Below, piece by piece: positions 52,273 to 64,000 of a DNA stretch of 64,000 nucleotides. Positions within the stretch are counted from its first letter, which is position 1; each line of letters begins with the position of its first letter. Position numbers and translations under genes: made by a program. The notes under the pieces are model-generated. The model was not told the origin of the DNA and did no database searches. It was given only the letters and a program-made list of their open reading frames with translations. Source of the stretch: Leptospira noguchii serovar Panama str. CZ214 (lineage in GTDB: Bacteria > Spirochaetota > Leptospiria > Leptospirales > Leptospiraceae); assembly GCF_000306255.2 (NCBI RefSeq), contig NZ_AKWY02000020.1:230001-294000 (forward strand). Reading direction: 5' to 3'.

Positions 52273-53025
52273 ATGTTTAGTTTAAAAAAGAAACAGTATG
52301 ATTTGTTATCTTTGATAATTTATGTTTCTTTAATTGAATTTTGTTCGTTGAACCATTTAAAAACGGAAAACTTACTTCCGCTCAAGATCACCTTGCCTTT
52401 GTTATCTGGAGAATATTACTCTAATATTCAAAAATTAGAAGAAGGTTATTTTGTAAGACAGTTGTTTTTGGACATGACCCGAAAGCAGAATAAGTTTGTT
52501 TTTACACAATTGAGTGTGACGCTCAGTAAAAACCGAGAAGAAACTAGAATTGAAGGAATTGTAAAAGTTACGGCCCGAGGAGCCGAGTTAATTCCTGAAT
52601 CTTGTAGAGTTTTTACAAACAAAGAATCCGGAAACCGATGGGCTTTAGTAAGAGTTTACGATTGTGATCATCTTTCTTTTCAAATCGAATCCAATCGGCC
52701 TAATTTCATTTCTATCGAACCGGATTTTATACCTGGAAATTCGATCGGCATTTATAGAAAATCTGCATCTTCCGATCCAAGTAAAATCAGCGCGCTCGTT
52801 TTGGAAAGTAAGGGTAAAGTCTTAGAGGTTTGGGGGCTTAGGCTTTCCAGAGTGAGAAAAAACGCAACCGTTGTATTAGAAAAAGAAAACGGGCAAAAAT
52901 ATTCAGTCCGGGCCTTAGAAACCGTCGAAACCACTGGACAAGTTTTGGCGGAAAAAATCCCTATCGAAAAAGGAGATATTCTTTTGTATGATAATCATAC
53001 CAATTTTGGATCTTTTATATATTAA
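52273..53025 (+). CDS. Hypothetical lipoprotein
   Basis: About 250 residues. Starting at ATG 52273, an N-terminal signal ([20 protein letters not shown]) ends in a lipobox-like IEFC near residue 24. An earlier ATG at 52249 lies inside the repeat element and is less likely. The body is beta-rich with no family I recognise. The start codon lies only 4 bp after the end of the MITE-like element, so the element probably supplies part of its 5' region. Confidence 0.62.
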   Translation: MFSLKKKQYDLLSLIIYVSLIEFCSLNHLKTENLLPLKITLPLLSGEYYSNIQKLEEGYFVRQLFLDMTRKQNKFVFTQLSVTLSKNREETRIEGIVKVTARGAELIPESCRVFTNKESGNRWALVRVYDCDHLSFQIESNRPNFISIEPDFIPGNSIGIYRKSASSDPSKISALVLESKGKVLEVWGLRLSRVRKNATVVLEKENGQKYSVRALETVETTGQVLAEKIPIEKGDILLYDNHTNFGSFIY

Positions 53026-53037
53026 AGAATTAAAATA

Positions 53038-53763
53038 TTATAATCCTGGATGTATTGGGATCAGTTTTAAATAGGGGAGTCGTTTTCGGATTTGGTCTAG
53101 TTCTTCCTTGGATAAATTTAATTCCGACCATTCTAAATAACGTAGATAATTCATTTCGTATACTGGATGTATTTCTTTAATTTTGGTATGTCCGATTCTA
53201 AGTTCTAATAAATTTTTACAATTTGAGATTGGTTCTAAGGATGAAATTTCAGTGTTTCTAATATCTAGTTGTTGTAATTTACATTCTGAGCCGATAAAAG
53301 ATAGATCTCTGATTTTCGTTTTATACAAACCTAATTTAGTCAATTTTCCAATTTCGGAATATTGTTTTAGATCTTTTTCGTCTACAGAAGTTTCTCCTAG
53401 ATATAAACTGTGTAAGGTGGGCAGTTTGGACAAAGGAGAAAGTTCTTTTACTTTGGTTCCATTTAAGTTTAAAAAACCAATCGTTTTTAAAGAACTGAGT
53501 TCTTCTAAATTCTGAAATTCAGGATGTAAAATTTCCAACGAAACTAAATTTCTAAAATCTACTAATCTAGTTGTATCTGGAAATTCACTTTCATCAAATC
53601 CTATCCAACGGATTTGATACGGATAATATCTGAGGATTTTACCTTCTTTGGAAAATACTGGGATCCCACCTGGGATAAATTCTTTTTTGAATAAAGAACA
53701 GGAAAAGATCCAAAAGCAAAAAATTAAGATCTTGAATAAAATAAAAAAACGGATTCGGGTCAT
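53038..53763 (-). CDS. Leucine-rich-repeat lipoprotein
   Basis: About 241 residues. The signal peptide ends at a lipobox (WIFSC). At least five LRRs follow, such as [40 protein letters not shown] and [16 protein letters not shown]. Pathogenic Leptospira carry many LRR proteins, proposed to contact host molecules. An ATG 18 bases upstream is also in frame. Convergent with the previous gene. Confidence 0.83.
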   Translation of the reverse strand: MTRIRFFILFKILIFCFWIFSCSLFKKEFIPGGIPVFSKEGKILRYYPYQIRWIGFDESEFPDTTRLVDFRNLVSLEILHPEFQNLEELSSLKTIGFLNLNGTKVKELSPLSKLPTLHSLYLGETSVDEKDLKQYSEIGKLTKLGLYKTKIRDLSFIGSECKLQQLDIRNTEISSLEPISNCKNLLELRIGHTKIKEIHPVYEMNYLRYLEWSELNLSKEELDQIRKRLPYLKLIPIHPGL

Positions 53764-54127
53764 TAGGTTATTTTTAATCAATTAAAAGTAAAATGCCAGT
53801 GGATAAAATCCAACTTTAAAACTTTACCGTCAAGTTCGTAAGATTCTAGGAACTCCCGCTTTTTTAGAATGGGATACTTTGATTTTGAGAAAGTGGGACT
53901 TATTCAGGATCTTTTAGCTTTTACATCAAAATGTAGGAACTACCACAAACTTAAATTTTATAAATAAATTTTGAAAATACGGCTAGCATTTTTAGAGAAT
54001 GATTTCTCATTTTCTTTAGGACAAAATTACGTTAAAAATCTAAATTTGTTTTACTTTATCCTGATTTTGAGTTTGACTCTCATCTTCACGTTTTCAAGAT
54101 GATCCAAAATTAGCAAAGGAGTTCAAT
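53764..54127. other. Intergenic region upstream of the haem-uptake operon
   Basis: About 360 bp. It contains one copy of the short motif ATGTAGGAACTACCACAAAC (53931-53950) and a weak Fur-box-like palindrome TGAGTTT-G-ACTCTCA at 54068-54082 (five of seven arm pairs). AAGGAG stands just before the ATG at 54128. No gene seen. Confidence 0.4.
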
Positions 54128-54706
54128 ATGAGAAAAGTTCAAAAATATATAAATACAGCAGTTATTTTCAGTCTGATTTTTAGTGTATTCTTAAATTGTA
54201 AAGATGACAAAAAAGACGATATAGATCCGTTATTGATTTTGGTCGGTTTAGCTTCTGGTTCATCCAGTTATAACTGTTCAGCGACTGTAAAGGGGAAAGT
54301 TGCTTCTTTGCCTGCGATGACTGCAACTACCGCCGTTCAAACTCTTGTTTACGGTAAGGTTCCGTTTGTAAATCATTCTATTGCAGCCGTAAAAGTGACA
54401 GGCGCGGTTAACGGAACTAAAGTTGTTTTTACCGGACGAAACGTTGCTGATTTTGATGAAGGAACTTCAAATAATGAAAACGCACCTCTGATTTATAATG
54501 CTTCTTCTTGCCCACTTGCCGATTCTAACCTAGATACTACAAGATCTACTTACACAACAAATAGCGAAGGTCAGTACGGTTCTGCAGCCGGAGACGGTCC
54601 TTACACTTATACTTTAAACGCTACAAAAGGTGGAGATTATTACTTCGTTTTTTATCTTGCAAGTAGAACCGCAGAACCTCCTACAACCACGTTCCAACTA
54701 CAATAA
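54128..54706 (+). CDS. Lipoprotein heading the haem-uptake operon
   Basis: A 192-residue lipoprotein: signal peptide, then lipobox LNC near residue 24, followed by a short acidic stretch ([11 protein letters not shown]). The rest is beta-rich with cysteines at about residues 55 and 128. It matches from memory the iron-regulated lipoprotein near hbpA in L. interrogans chromosome II (LB_194). The gap to the HmuY-like gene is 16 bp, so the two are probably cotranscribed with the receptor. Function unknown; likely surface or periplasmic. Confidence 0.7.
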   Translation: MRKVQKYINTAVIFSLIFSVFLNCKDDKKDDIDPLLILVGLASGSSSYNCSATVKGKVASLPAMTATTAVQTLVYGKVPFVNHSIAAVKVTGAVNGTKVVFTGRNVADFDEGTSNNENAPLIYNASSCPLADSNLDTTRSTYTTNSEGQYGSAAGDGPYTYTLNATKGGDYYFVFYLASRTAEPPTTTFQLQ

Positions 54707-54722
54707 AATTTCTATCTATAAG

Positions 54723-55424
54723 ATGAACCGATTCCCGATCCTCAAACAGTTTTTGAAATATACTTGTTTTTGGTTCGGGATTTTCTTTCTTTTTCATTGT
54801 GCGAGACAACATCCCGCCGTCGATCAAAACGAGGTCGCGTTTAAACAAGCGCTTCTCGATCTACAAAAACAAATCGAAGAATCTACTCGGTCCAAAATTA
54901 TTTCTACGGAACCCAATGGAGATGGTTCTTTTACTACAAGAATTCGATCCGTTTCGTATGACGTTTGGATCAAATATAATTTTGCCGACAAGTCCCAAGC
55001 TTTTGTTTCGGACACGTCTGGTGGGTGGGACGTAGGTTTTCAAAGATTTAAACTTCAAACCAATAGTGGGCTCACACATTCAGAAGGACAAGGCGGGGCT
55101 TGTATGACTAATCCTGCGGTTACTGAATTTGAGGCTGCGGCTTCTTCTACTTCTACCGCTTTAGGTTGTACGAACGTTTCTTTTTCTTCCGATACGAACG
55201 TATCTGAACTTGCAAGTGGGGGAGTTCAGACAAACTATGTGGGTAACGACGTACTCAACAAGTGGTTTAATTACAGTCTCGCTTTTTTGCAACCTAATTA
55301 TAAGGTTTTTGTAATCCGTTCGAACACAGGAAATGAATACTATTTGTTTCAGATTACAGGTTATTATAATCCCGAAGGCACTTCGGCCCATCCGACCATT
55401 CGATGGAAACAAATCCAGTATTAA
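54723..55424 (+). CDS. HmuY-like haem-binding lipoprotein
   Basis: A 233-residue lipoprotein starting at the ATG at 54723 (an earlier in-frame ATG lies inside the previous gene). The lipobox is FHC near residue 26. The mature part has the HmuY pattern: [14 protein letters not shown], then [18 protein letters not shown], and a C-terminal [14 protein letters not shown]. HmuY of Bacteroidetes captures haem and hands it to a TonB receptor. Position directly before hbpA supports this. Candidate axial ligands are not certain. Confidence 0.78.
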   Translation: MNRFPILKQFLKYTCFWFGIFFLFHCARQHPAVDQNEVAFKQALLDLQKQIEESTRSKIISTEPNGDGSFTTRIRSVSYDVWIKYNFADKSQAFVSDTSGGWDVGFQRFKLQTNSGLTHSEGQGGACMTNPAVTEFEAAASSTSTALGCTNVSFSSDTNVSELASGGVQTNYVGNDVLNKWFNYSLAFLQPNYKVFVIRSNTGNEYYLFQITGYYNPEGTSAHPTIRWKQIQY

Positions 55425-55435
55425 ATAAATTGAAT

Positions 55436-57556
<2,121 letters not shown>

Positions 57557-57806
57557 TTTCTTTTTTAAAATTTGATTCATTCAGTAAATTAAAAAAGTAA
57601 AATATTTGAATGTACTGTACCAAACTTCTAAATCCTTTGTAAGAAATTGAATACAAAAACTATCATATTTCTTTTGGAGGAGATAATTTCAGTTTAATTC
57701 GTTTCACTTTTTCAGGGACGACTATTTAAGAATTTGTAATGTGACTTAATTTGTGGGAAATACTACGTTTTGTTAAGAGTGCACTTGGAATTTAGAATAT
57801 GCTAAG
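57557..57806. other. Intergenic stretch downstream of hbpA
   Basis: No gene. It carries one copy of the short motif (TTGTGGGAAATACTACG at 57751-57767) and leads into a MITE-like element. Confidence 0.4.
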
Positions 57807-57969
57807 AGCTTGTCCCAAAACCTCAAAGAATTTTATGTCATAGTTTTAGAGATTTTTAATAAGATGCAGTAATTCCTACAAATTAGATCGTATTTGTCAA
57901 CTTTCGAGCAGTTCTAACCTCGTTAAATTTTCGTAGTAGTTCCCACATTTTTAGGTTTTGGGACAAGCT
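57807..57969 (-). repeat. MITE-like element, copy A, with 17-bp terminal inverted repeats
   Basis: AGCTTGTCCCAAAACCT (57807-57823) is repeated exactly in reverse complement at 57953-57969, giving a 163-bp element without coding capacity. Its reverse complement matches the element at 52000-52268. The next gene starts 14 bp beyond it. Confidence 0.8.
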
Positions 57970-57983
57970 TTAAATTAAAAACT

Positions 57984-58580
57984 ATGTTTGATTCAAAAAT
58001 TTTTTCTATAAATCGTTCCGCTTGGAAAGTTCTAAGAACCGTTTTTGGTATGGACATTCTTTTATTGGACGACAGTCAAAAAATTGAGTCTGCTTTGGTA
58101 GAAGATTCTGTTGGTACAGATTCTCTTTTGGTTCCAGATGTTTATTGGAATCGTTTGAATTTTCAAGAAAGAAAAGCGCTTCGGGGTAAACTTCCTTTTC
58201 TATTGAGAAAATATTCTAAGCAGATCGCTTCTATGAAGCGCCTCCATAACCGGGCGGGTAAAATCAAATACAATCGGGACGTTGGTAAAATGAAAAAATT
58301 TAGCATTCGGGTTCATACTGGTGTTTGGGCGACTTTAGGCGTGTTAGCTGCAGCTCATGGGGTTTCGAGGTGTTATCTTTTTAATTACATGCTTTGGTTG
58401 GAGGACCTTGGTGGAAAAGAGGATTTTTTTGTTAAAAGTTTAAACCGGGGAGTTCCTAACTTTCACTGGACTTACAAAATGACTTGGAAAATCAACAGGA
58501 GACAAAATCTCATTTCAAGAGAATTACAATTTGAACCAAACCCAATGACAGATAAATACCCATATTCTGTGACTTCGTGA
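57984..58580 (+). CDS. DUF1564-like Leptospira protein
   Basis: A 198-residue basic, soluble protein with the block FSIRVHTGVWATLGVLAAAHGVSRCYLFNYMLWL near residues 105-140, which I recognise from Leptospira DUF1564 proteins (quoted in pieces: RVHTGVW, HGVSRCYLF, MLWLEDLGG). The family is of unknown function and often multi-copy, possibly linked with mobile DNA. Here it is placed directly behind a MITE-like element. Confidence 0.72.
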   Translation: MFDSKIFSINRSAWKVLRTVFGMDILLLDDSQKIESALVEDSVGTDSLLVPDVYWNRLNFQERKALRGKLPFLLRKYSKQIASMKRLHNRAGKIKYNRDVGKMKKFSIRVHTGVWATLGVLAAAHGVSRCYLFNYMLWLEDLGGKEDFFVKSLNRGVPNFHWTYKMTWKINRRQNLISRELQFEPNPMTDKYPYSVTS

Positions 58581-58964
58581 GTAACTAATGAAAAGCGATT
58601 AGAATTGAAACATTATGTTGCGATTTATCCAGAGTAACATTTAGTTTTTTGTAACTAACGTGAATACGGCATAACACGAAAGGGATCGATGCGATAAAAC
58701 TCAGCAGAACGCTCTCTATGGATCGTGTTCTATATTGAAACTAAAAAAGATTATTATATAAAGTTTTCTATATGTAATTTATTAACCAGAGTTCGGTCCG
58801 GCTGCCAGTGGCAAGTCGGATTTGCCCAGATTTTCTTACGCCGAACTTGCGTTAACTAAGGTTTAAAAATATACCAAAAAATTCAGTTTTTATGCAAAAC
58901 TCAAATTTCTTGAAAACAAGAAAAAACAAATTCAGATACACAAGAATTTTAAAATATTCTAAAG
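58581..58964. other. Intergenic region dominated by a dispersed repeat
   Basis: Contains copy 1 of the repeat described at 58671-58855; otherwise A/T-rich without a gene. Confidence 0.45.
58671..58855 (+). repeat. Dispersed repeat, copy 1 of a second family
   Basis: Matches 61581-61836 in the same orientation: ATAAC.CGAAAGGGATCGAT, CAGCAGAACGCTCTCTATGG, GTTCTATATTGAAA, ATTTATT, GGCTGCCAG-like and TTTTCTTACG.CGAAC blocks occur in the same order. It is non-coding. Confidence 0.7.
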
Positions 58965-60834
<1,870 letters not shown>

Positions 60835-60855
60835 TTTGGCTCTCCTGACAATACT

Positions 60856-60869
60856 GTGACAATTCTCAC
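60856..60869. promoter_or_regulatory. Second palindrome in the hemO promoter region
   Basis: GTGACAATTCTCAC is palindromic except for one mismatched base pair in each arm (GTGA/TCAC with central AATT). It lies 4 bp from the Fur-box-like site and 22 bp from the hemO start. It may be a second regulatory site. Confidence 0.35.
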
Positions 60870-60873
60870 AAAT

Positions 60874-60888
60874 TGATACTGAGAATCA
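60874..60888. promoter_or_regulatory. hemO: Fur-box-like 7-1-7 palindrome upstream of hemO
   Basis: TGATACT-G-AGAATCA is a 7-1-7 inverted repeat with one mismatched pair, the form of Fur/PerR binding sites. It lies 40 bp upstream of the hemO ATG. A Fur-family gene is found at 62196. Iron control of hemO is likely, but binding is inferred. Confidence 0.55.
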
Positions 60889-61140
60889 AACTTATTTTTG
60901 GATAAATATACAGATTTTCTAAAAATGTGGGAACTCTTACAAATTAGGATCAGTGGCCCTATATTCAATTTTAATGATATATGAGTTTACTCAACAAATT
61001 ATAGATGTAGAAACTCATACTTTCTTTTTATGAGAGTTTTTTTCGTTAGGAAAATATTAGAGATTCATAGAATATTACTCAAAACTATATAATAGAATTC
61101 TTACATATTTTATGATAAATTAATTTTATATTTTTCAGAG

Positions 61141-61210
61141 GTATATAAAGTACCTAATATTTTGCACTGAAACAGTGTTTTGCGATAAAATTAAAAGTAC
61201 ACAATTTTAT
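61141..61210 (+). repeat. Dispersed repeat, copy 2 of a ~70-bp pair
   Basis: Matches the reverse complement of 15781-15850, sharing AAAGTACCTAATATTTTGCA and the later CAGTGTTTTG.GATAAAATTAA block. Confidence 0.65.
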
Positions 61211-61428
61211 GGAGATCAAATAGCAATCGTTTAAGCGACTTTACACCTTTTTTACTGGAATCTTTATCGTTTGCAGTACAGATTTTTCAGTAGAAACTCA
61301 TTTTCTTCCGGCAAAATAGTTCTACAAAGATTATACGTTGTAGTTGTACTTAAAAAATCGTCTTCTTTCTTCAAGAGTTTATCCCAAAATTCAAAAGAAA
61401 TCAGTTATAATTGTTTTAGTAAGTTCAT

Positions 61429-61529
61429 TAGAGTTGTTGAAAAATGAATCGCCACTTAGTTTTTTTTCATGTAACGGTCAATTGAAGCAGTTTTGTTAAT
61501 TTTAACTATGAAATTTTTCAACAACTCTA
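61429..61529. repeat. 101-bp element with 17-bp terminal inverted repeats
   Basis: TAGAGTTGTTGAAAAAT (61429-61445) and ATTTTTCAACAACTCTA (61513-61529) are perfect inverted arms. If the outer TA on each side is a target duplication, the arms are 15 bp. No coding capacity. It is probably a non-autonomous insertion element or remnant. Confidence 0.65.
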
Positions 61530-61580
61530 TTATAAAACGTAGGAGGTTCCTACAATCCGAGATCTTGAGACAGACTTAAA

Positions 61581-61836
61581 ATAACGCGAAAGGGATCGAT
61601 GCGAGAGAACTTCAGCAGAACGCTCTCTCAAACTCAGCGCTCGCTTCTGGAAACTCAATGCATCCGCTCCGCAGGTGCTCGACAGATCGCGTTAAACTCA
61701 GCAGAACGCTCTCTATGGATCGCGTTCTATATTGAAATCTATGACGATAAGTAGTATAACGTTCCTGTATACAATTTATTGACTAGAGCTGGCAGCCGGA
61801 TTCTTTCCATATTTTCTTACGTCGAACTCACGTTAA
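61581..61836 (+). repeat. Dispersed repeat, copy 2, with internal duplication
   Basis: Longer relative of 58671-58855. It contains a direct repeat: CAGCAGAACGCTCTCT occurs at 61613-61628 and again at 61699-61714, 86 bp apart. The extra part resembles, in reverse complement, the insert at 52021-52131 (CGCGA.CTGTCGA, CGCTGAGTTTG). Confidence 0.65.
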
Positions 61837-62195
61837 AATAAAAATACACGATAGAATATCTCATAATTTAAGAACGTAACAATCGATAAAAACAAGTTAC
61901 ACCATGACACATTTTACTATTTGGACGCATGAAAAGAATACCATGCTGCGTTTGTTTCAAAACTTAAAATGTGGGATCCTTTCAAAAAACCAACAATTCT
62001 AGGTTTGGCATAATTTCGCGAAGACTTCTTATCTTTAAAAAATTACCTGTTAATTTTTGGTACTATTTTCATTGTCTAAGTAGTAAGTTAGAAAGGTTCG
62101 TATTTGTAAAATAAAGAGTTCCCTACAAGGAAATGTTAATGGATTGACAAGAAAAACAAAAAGATCCGAAAATTTATAACAATCGGCCGTATAAC

Positions 62196-62588
62196 GTGGA
62201 AAGTAAAAAGACAGTTCTTAGGAATACAAAACAGAAAGGAGAAATTTTGAAAGTTTTGGAAATGGCAAAAGGTCCACTTTCCATCAAAGAAATTTACGAA
62301 CTTTCTCGAAAGAATCTAGACAATCTAGGAATCGCAACGGTTTACAGGGCAGTCAATCATCTGATGGAAACTGGGACCATCCATGAGATTCATCTTCCAG
62401 GAGAATCTTCCCGTTTCGAGGCGAGTAATCATCATCACCATCATTTTCACTGTAAACAATGCGACCGTGTATATGACATTGAAATCTGCCCGATTCCTCT
62501 GGACAAAAGTCCGAAAGGTTTTACTGTGGACACCCATGAGATCATTCTCTATGGAACCTGTTCCGATTGTAATTCCAAGGCACGATGA
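62196..62588 (+). CDS. Fur-family metal-responsive regulator
   Basis: A 130-residue Fur-superfamily repressor starting at GTG. The winged helix reads GIATVYRAVNHLMETGTIHEIH; metal-binding parts are NHHHHHFHCKQCDRVYDIE, with CxxC motifs at CKQC and CSDC forming the structural zinc site. It matches from memory the Fur-like LB_183. Together with hemO upstream, it could control haem uptake. Whether it senses iron (Fur) or peroxide (PerR) is not settled. It overlaps the next gene as ATGA. Confidence 0.9.
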   Translation: MESKKTVLRNTKQKGEILKVLEMAKGPLSIKEIYELSRKNLDNLGIATVYRAVNHLMETGTIHEIHLPGESSRFEASNHHHHHFHCKQCDRVYDIEICPIPLDKSPKGFTVDTHEIILYGTCSDCNSKAR

Positions 62589-64000
62589 ATTCTGAAAACC
62601 GAATCAAAATTAAAATAATCTGGATTTTTTTACTCCTTTTACTTGGATTTTTATTTTTAGACAGAGTTCTATTTCCGATCGCACTTTTTGAATTTCCGAA
62701 TGAACTCGAATGGGACACGTCTCCTTGGTACAACTTTCTTCATAAACGAAAAAACATTCATTTTGAAAAAGACGAAAGGGGAATTCTCATAACGGGAAGT
62801 AGTGTAGCACTTTATTCCGCGTATCCAAAACAGATAACCGAAGAAATACGAAACTCTAACATAAAAGATAGAAAAAAATTCAGAACGGAATTTTATTCTC
62901 ATCCGGCTCTGTCTCCTACAGATCTTTATTACTATTCGGACGATATTTTATCTAAAAAACCAGAACTGGTAGTCTACATACTCAACCCAGCAGATTTACA
63001 ATTAGATTATATTCAAAAATTAGAATCTTCTGAAGTTCGTTTTGACGAACAAACAAGAATGAAAGACTACAAAGTTCGTCATCAGAACCGTTTCATTTTC
63101 CCTGGTGAATTTCTTGCGGATCATTGGAGAAATTATACAAAGGTGGAATTTTTTGCTCAATTGACAAAAACATTCATATTGTTGAATCGCTTTAGAAGTT
63201 TCTTATACGATCCTTGGACGGAATACATAGAACATCATACAAGAACCATGCGTTCTTATCATTACTACACAGGTTCTATACCTAAAGAAGGGATTTTTCT
63301 CCGAGGATGGACTCCTCCACAATTTACAATCGAGTGCGAACTCAAAGATGGAAAATTGTCGGAAGATATTTTTACTCAGAAGCCGGGGATTCGGGTTCAA
63401 ATCGAAGAAATAAATCCAAGTGAAAAACATTTAAACAGAGAACCGATTTTTTATGATCAAACTTTTTCTAAACCCGGATGGAAACCGCTTTTTATCGATT
63501 TCAAAAAGAATTCATCCGTAGAAAATCCTAAATTAGTGACCTTAAAATTTACTGTTTCTCCTACTACAAGTTCTGATGAAGTGGACGCTAGAATTTTCGG
63601 AATTCCTGCTAACTACGGAATTCGTCTCCCTCAGAATTTTTGTAGAAAGGAAATTAAAACCAATATTTCTTACGATAGAATTCACGGTTTAGACGATGAT
63701 CGAATTGAAACCATGTCCGATGAAGATTATTTAAAAGATTATGAAAAACGTCTTTATTTCAATCCGGAAAACGAGGGTGCTCTCAATCGTTTAAAAAGAA
63801 TTCAAAGAAACAAAGAAATTTTAGGAAACTCAACTTATTTTACTTGGTCTGAAATTCAATTTTTGGAAAAGACAATCGCTAAATTTCAAGCAAATGGTCA
63901 AAAATGGATTATCGTCAATTCCCCTGAAAATCCGATTGAAAGTAAATATTATAAAAATGGAAATTGGTATCGCGGTTATCTTGAATTTTTAAATTCTTAT
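62585..64000 (+). CDS. SGNH-like membrane-anchored protein, partial
   Basis: An open frame of 472 codons begins at the ATG overlapping the Fur stop (ATGA) and runs off the window. One N-terminal transmembrane segment (IIWIFLLLLLGFLFLDRVLF) is followed by ILITGSSVALYSAYP near residue 75, an SGNH-style nucleophile block, and a periplasmic domain. It resembles in layout the DUF1574/SGNH proteins at 18040, 36889 and 39361. The coupling with a Fur-family regulator is unusual. The C-terminus is outside the window. Confidence 0.68.
   Translation, partial: MNSENRIKIKIIWIFLLLLLGFLFLDRVLFPIALFEFPNELEWDTSPWYNFLHKRKNIHFEKDERGILITGSSVALYSAYPKQITEEIRNSNIKDRKKFRTEFYSHPALSPTDLYYYSDDILSKKPELVVYILNPADLQLDYIQKLESSEVRFDEQTRMKDYKVRHQNRFIFPGEFLADHWRNYTKVEFFAQLTKTFILLNRFRSFLYDPWTEYIEHHTRTMRSYHYYTGSIPKEGIFLRGWTPPQFTIECELKDGKLSEDIFTQKPGIRVQIEEINPSEKHLNREPIFYDQTFSKPGWKPLFIDFKKNSSVENPKLVTLKFTVSPTTSSDEVDARIFGIPANYGIRLPQNFCRKEIKTNISYDRIHGLDDDRIETMSDEDYLKDYEKRLYFNPENEGALNRLKRIQRNKEILGNSTYFTWSEIQFLEKTIAKFQANGQKWIIVNSPENPIESKYYKNGNWYRGYLEFLNSY

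Larger units (their letters stand above)
60889..62195. other. 1.3-kb gene-free repeat region between hemO and the Fur gene
   Basis: No supported gene. It holds the short motif at 60925-60943 (ATGTGGGAACTCTTACAAA) and 61539-61553, a dispersed repeat copy (61141-61210), a 101-bp inverted-repeat element (61429-61529) and copy 2 of another repeat (61581-61836). It looks like an accumulation site of small repeats. Confidence 0.6.

Noticed and set aside
62144..62180. TTGACA and TATAAC as a Fur-gene promoter
   Set aside because: The spacing of about 25 bp is too long for a normal promoter.
60889..62195. CRISPR array or decayed transposase in the long intergenic region
   Set aside because: No regularly spaced repeats and no frame with transposase motifs; the repeats are dispersed short elements.

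Overview
The window is A+T-rich spirochaete DNA and looks like chromosome II of a pathogenic Leptospira close to L. interrogans. The basis is the gene content: Leptospira-type families (DUF1564- and DUF1574-like proteins), a haem biosynthesis block, a ParA/ParB pair, a bat-htpG operon, and a haem-uptake set that matches from memory the LB_183-LB_194 region (Fur-like regulator, HemO, HbpA, iron-regulated lipoprotein). The species call is from memory and was not searched.

Layout. 1-4.3 kb: end of the haem biosynthesis cluster (hemN 3' part, an unknown membrane protein, a HemY-type oxidase, and hemH on the opposite strand starting at CTG). 4.3-7.3 kb: an outer-membrane barrel and parA-parB, bracketed by two matching 21-bp near-palindromes proposed as parS. 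7.3-21.7 kb: accessory genes (flavin reductase, acyltransferase 3, a cyclic-nucleotide-binding protein, two SDRs, LMW phosphatase, NDH-2, ankyrin protein, VapBC, SGNH/DUF1574-like protein, MORN/YwqK lipoprotein). 21.9-31.3 kb: a tightly coupled moxR-DUF58-batABCD-htpG operon. 31.3-36.9 kb: PhoX/DUF839 protein, STAS protein, NAD-kinase-like protein, HATPase switch protein, MazG-like protein. 36.9-46.9 kb, minus strand: an envelope-sugar island with two MBOAT/SGNH O-acylation pairs and several glycosyltransferase-like proteins. 47-53.8 kb: queA, a Lon-like protease without a Walker A motif, a barrel protein, a YbaB-family protein and lipoproteins. 54.1-62.6 kb: haem acquisition (lipoprotein, HmuY-like, HbpA; then MFS, HemO; then a Fur-family regulator). 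The last gene is an SGNH-like protein cut by the window end.

The genes link two halves of haem economy on one replicon: synthesis at the start, uptake and degradation at the end. Haem would be bound by the HmuY-like lipoprotein, imported by HbpA and opened by HemO, probably under iron control by a Fur-family protein, with a palindrome of Fur-box shape in front of hemO.

Non-coding DNA is rich in small dispersed repeats, concentrated from 51.9 to 62.1 kb. They include a MITE-like family with 17-bp terminal inverted repeats, a copy of it carrying a module from a second repeat family, a third repeat pair 45 kb apart, and a recurrent short palindrome of the form TGTAGGA/TCCTACA. No tRNA, rRNA, CRISPR array or intact insertion sequence was recognised.
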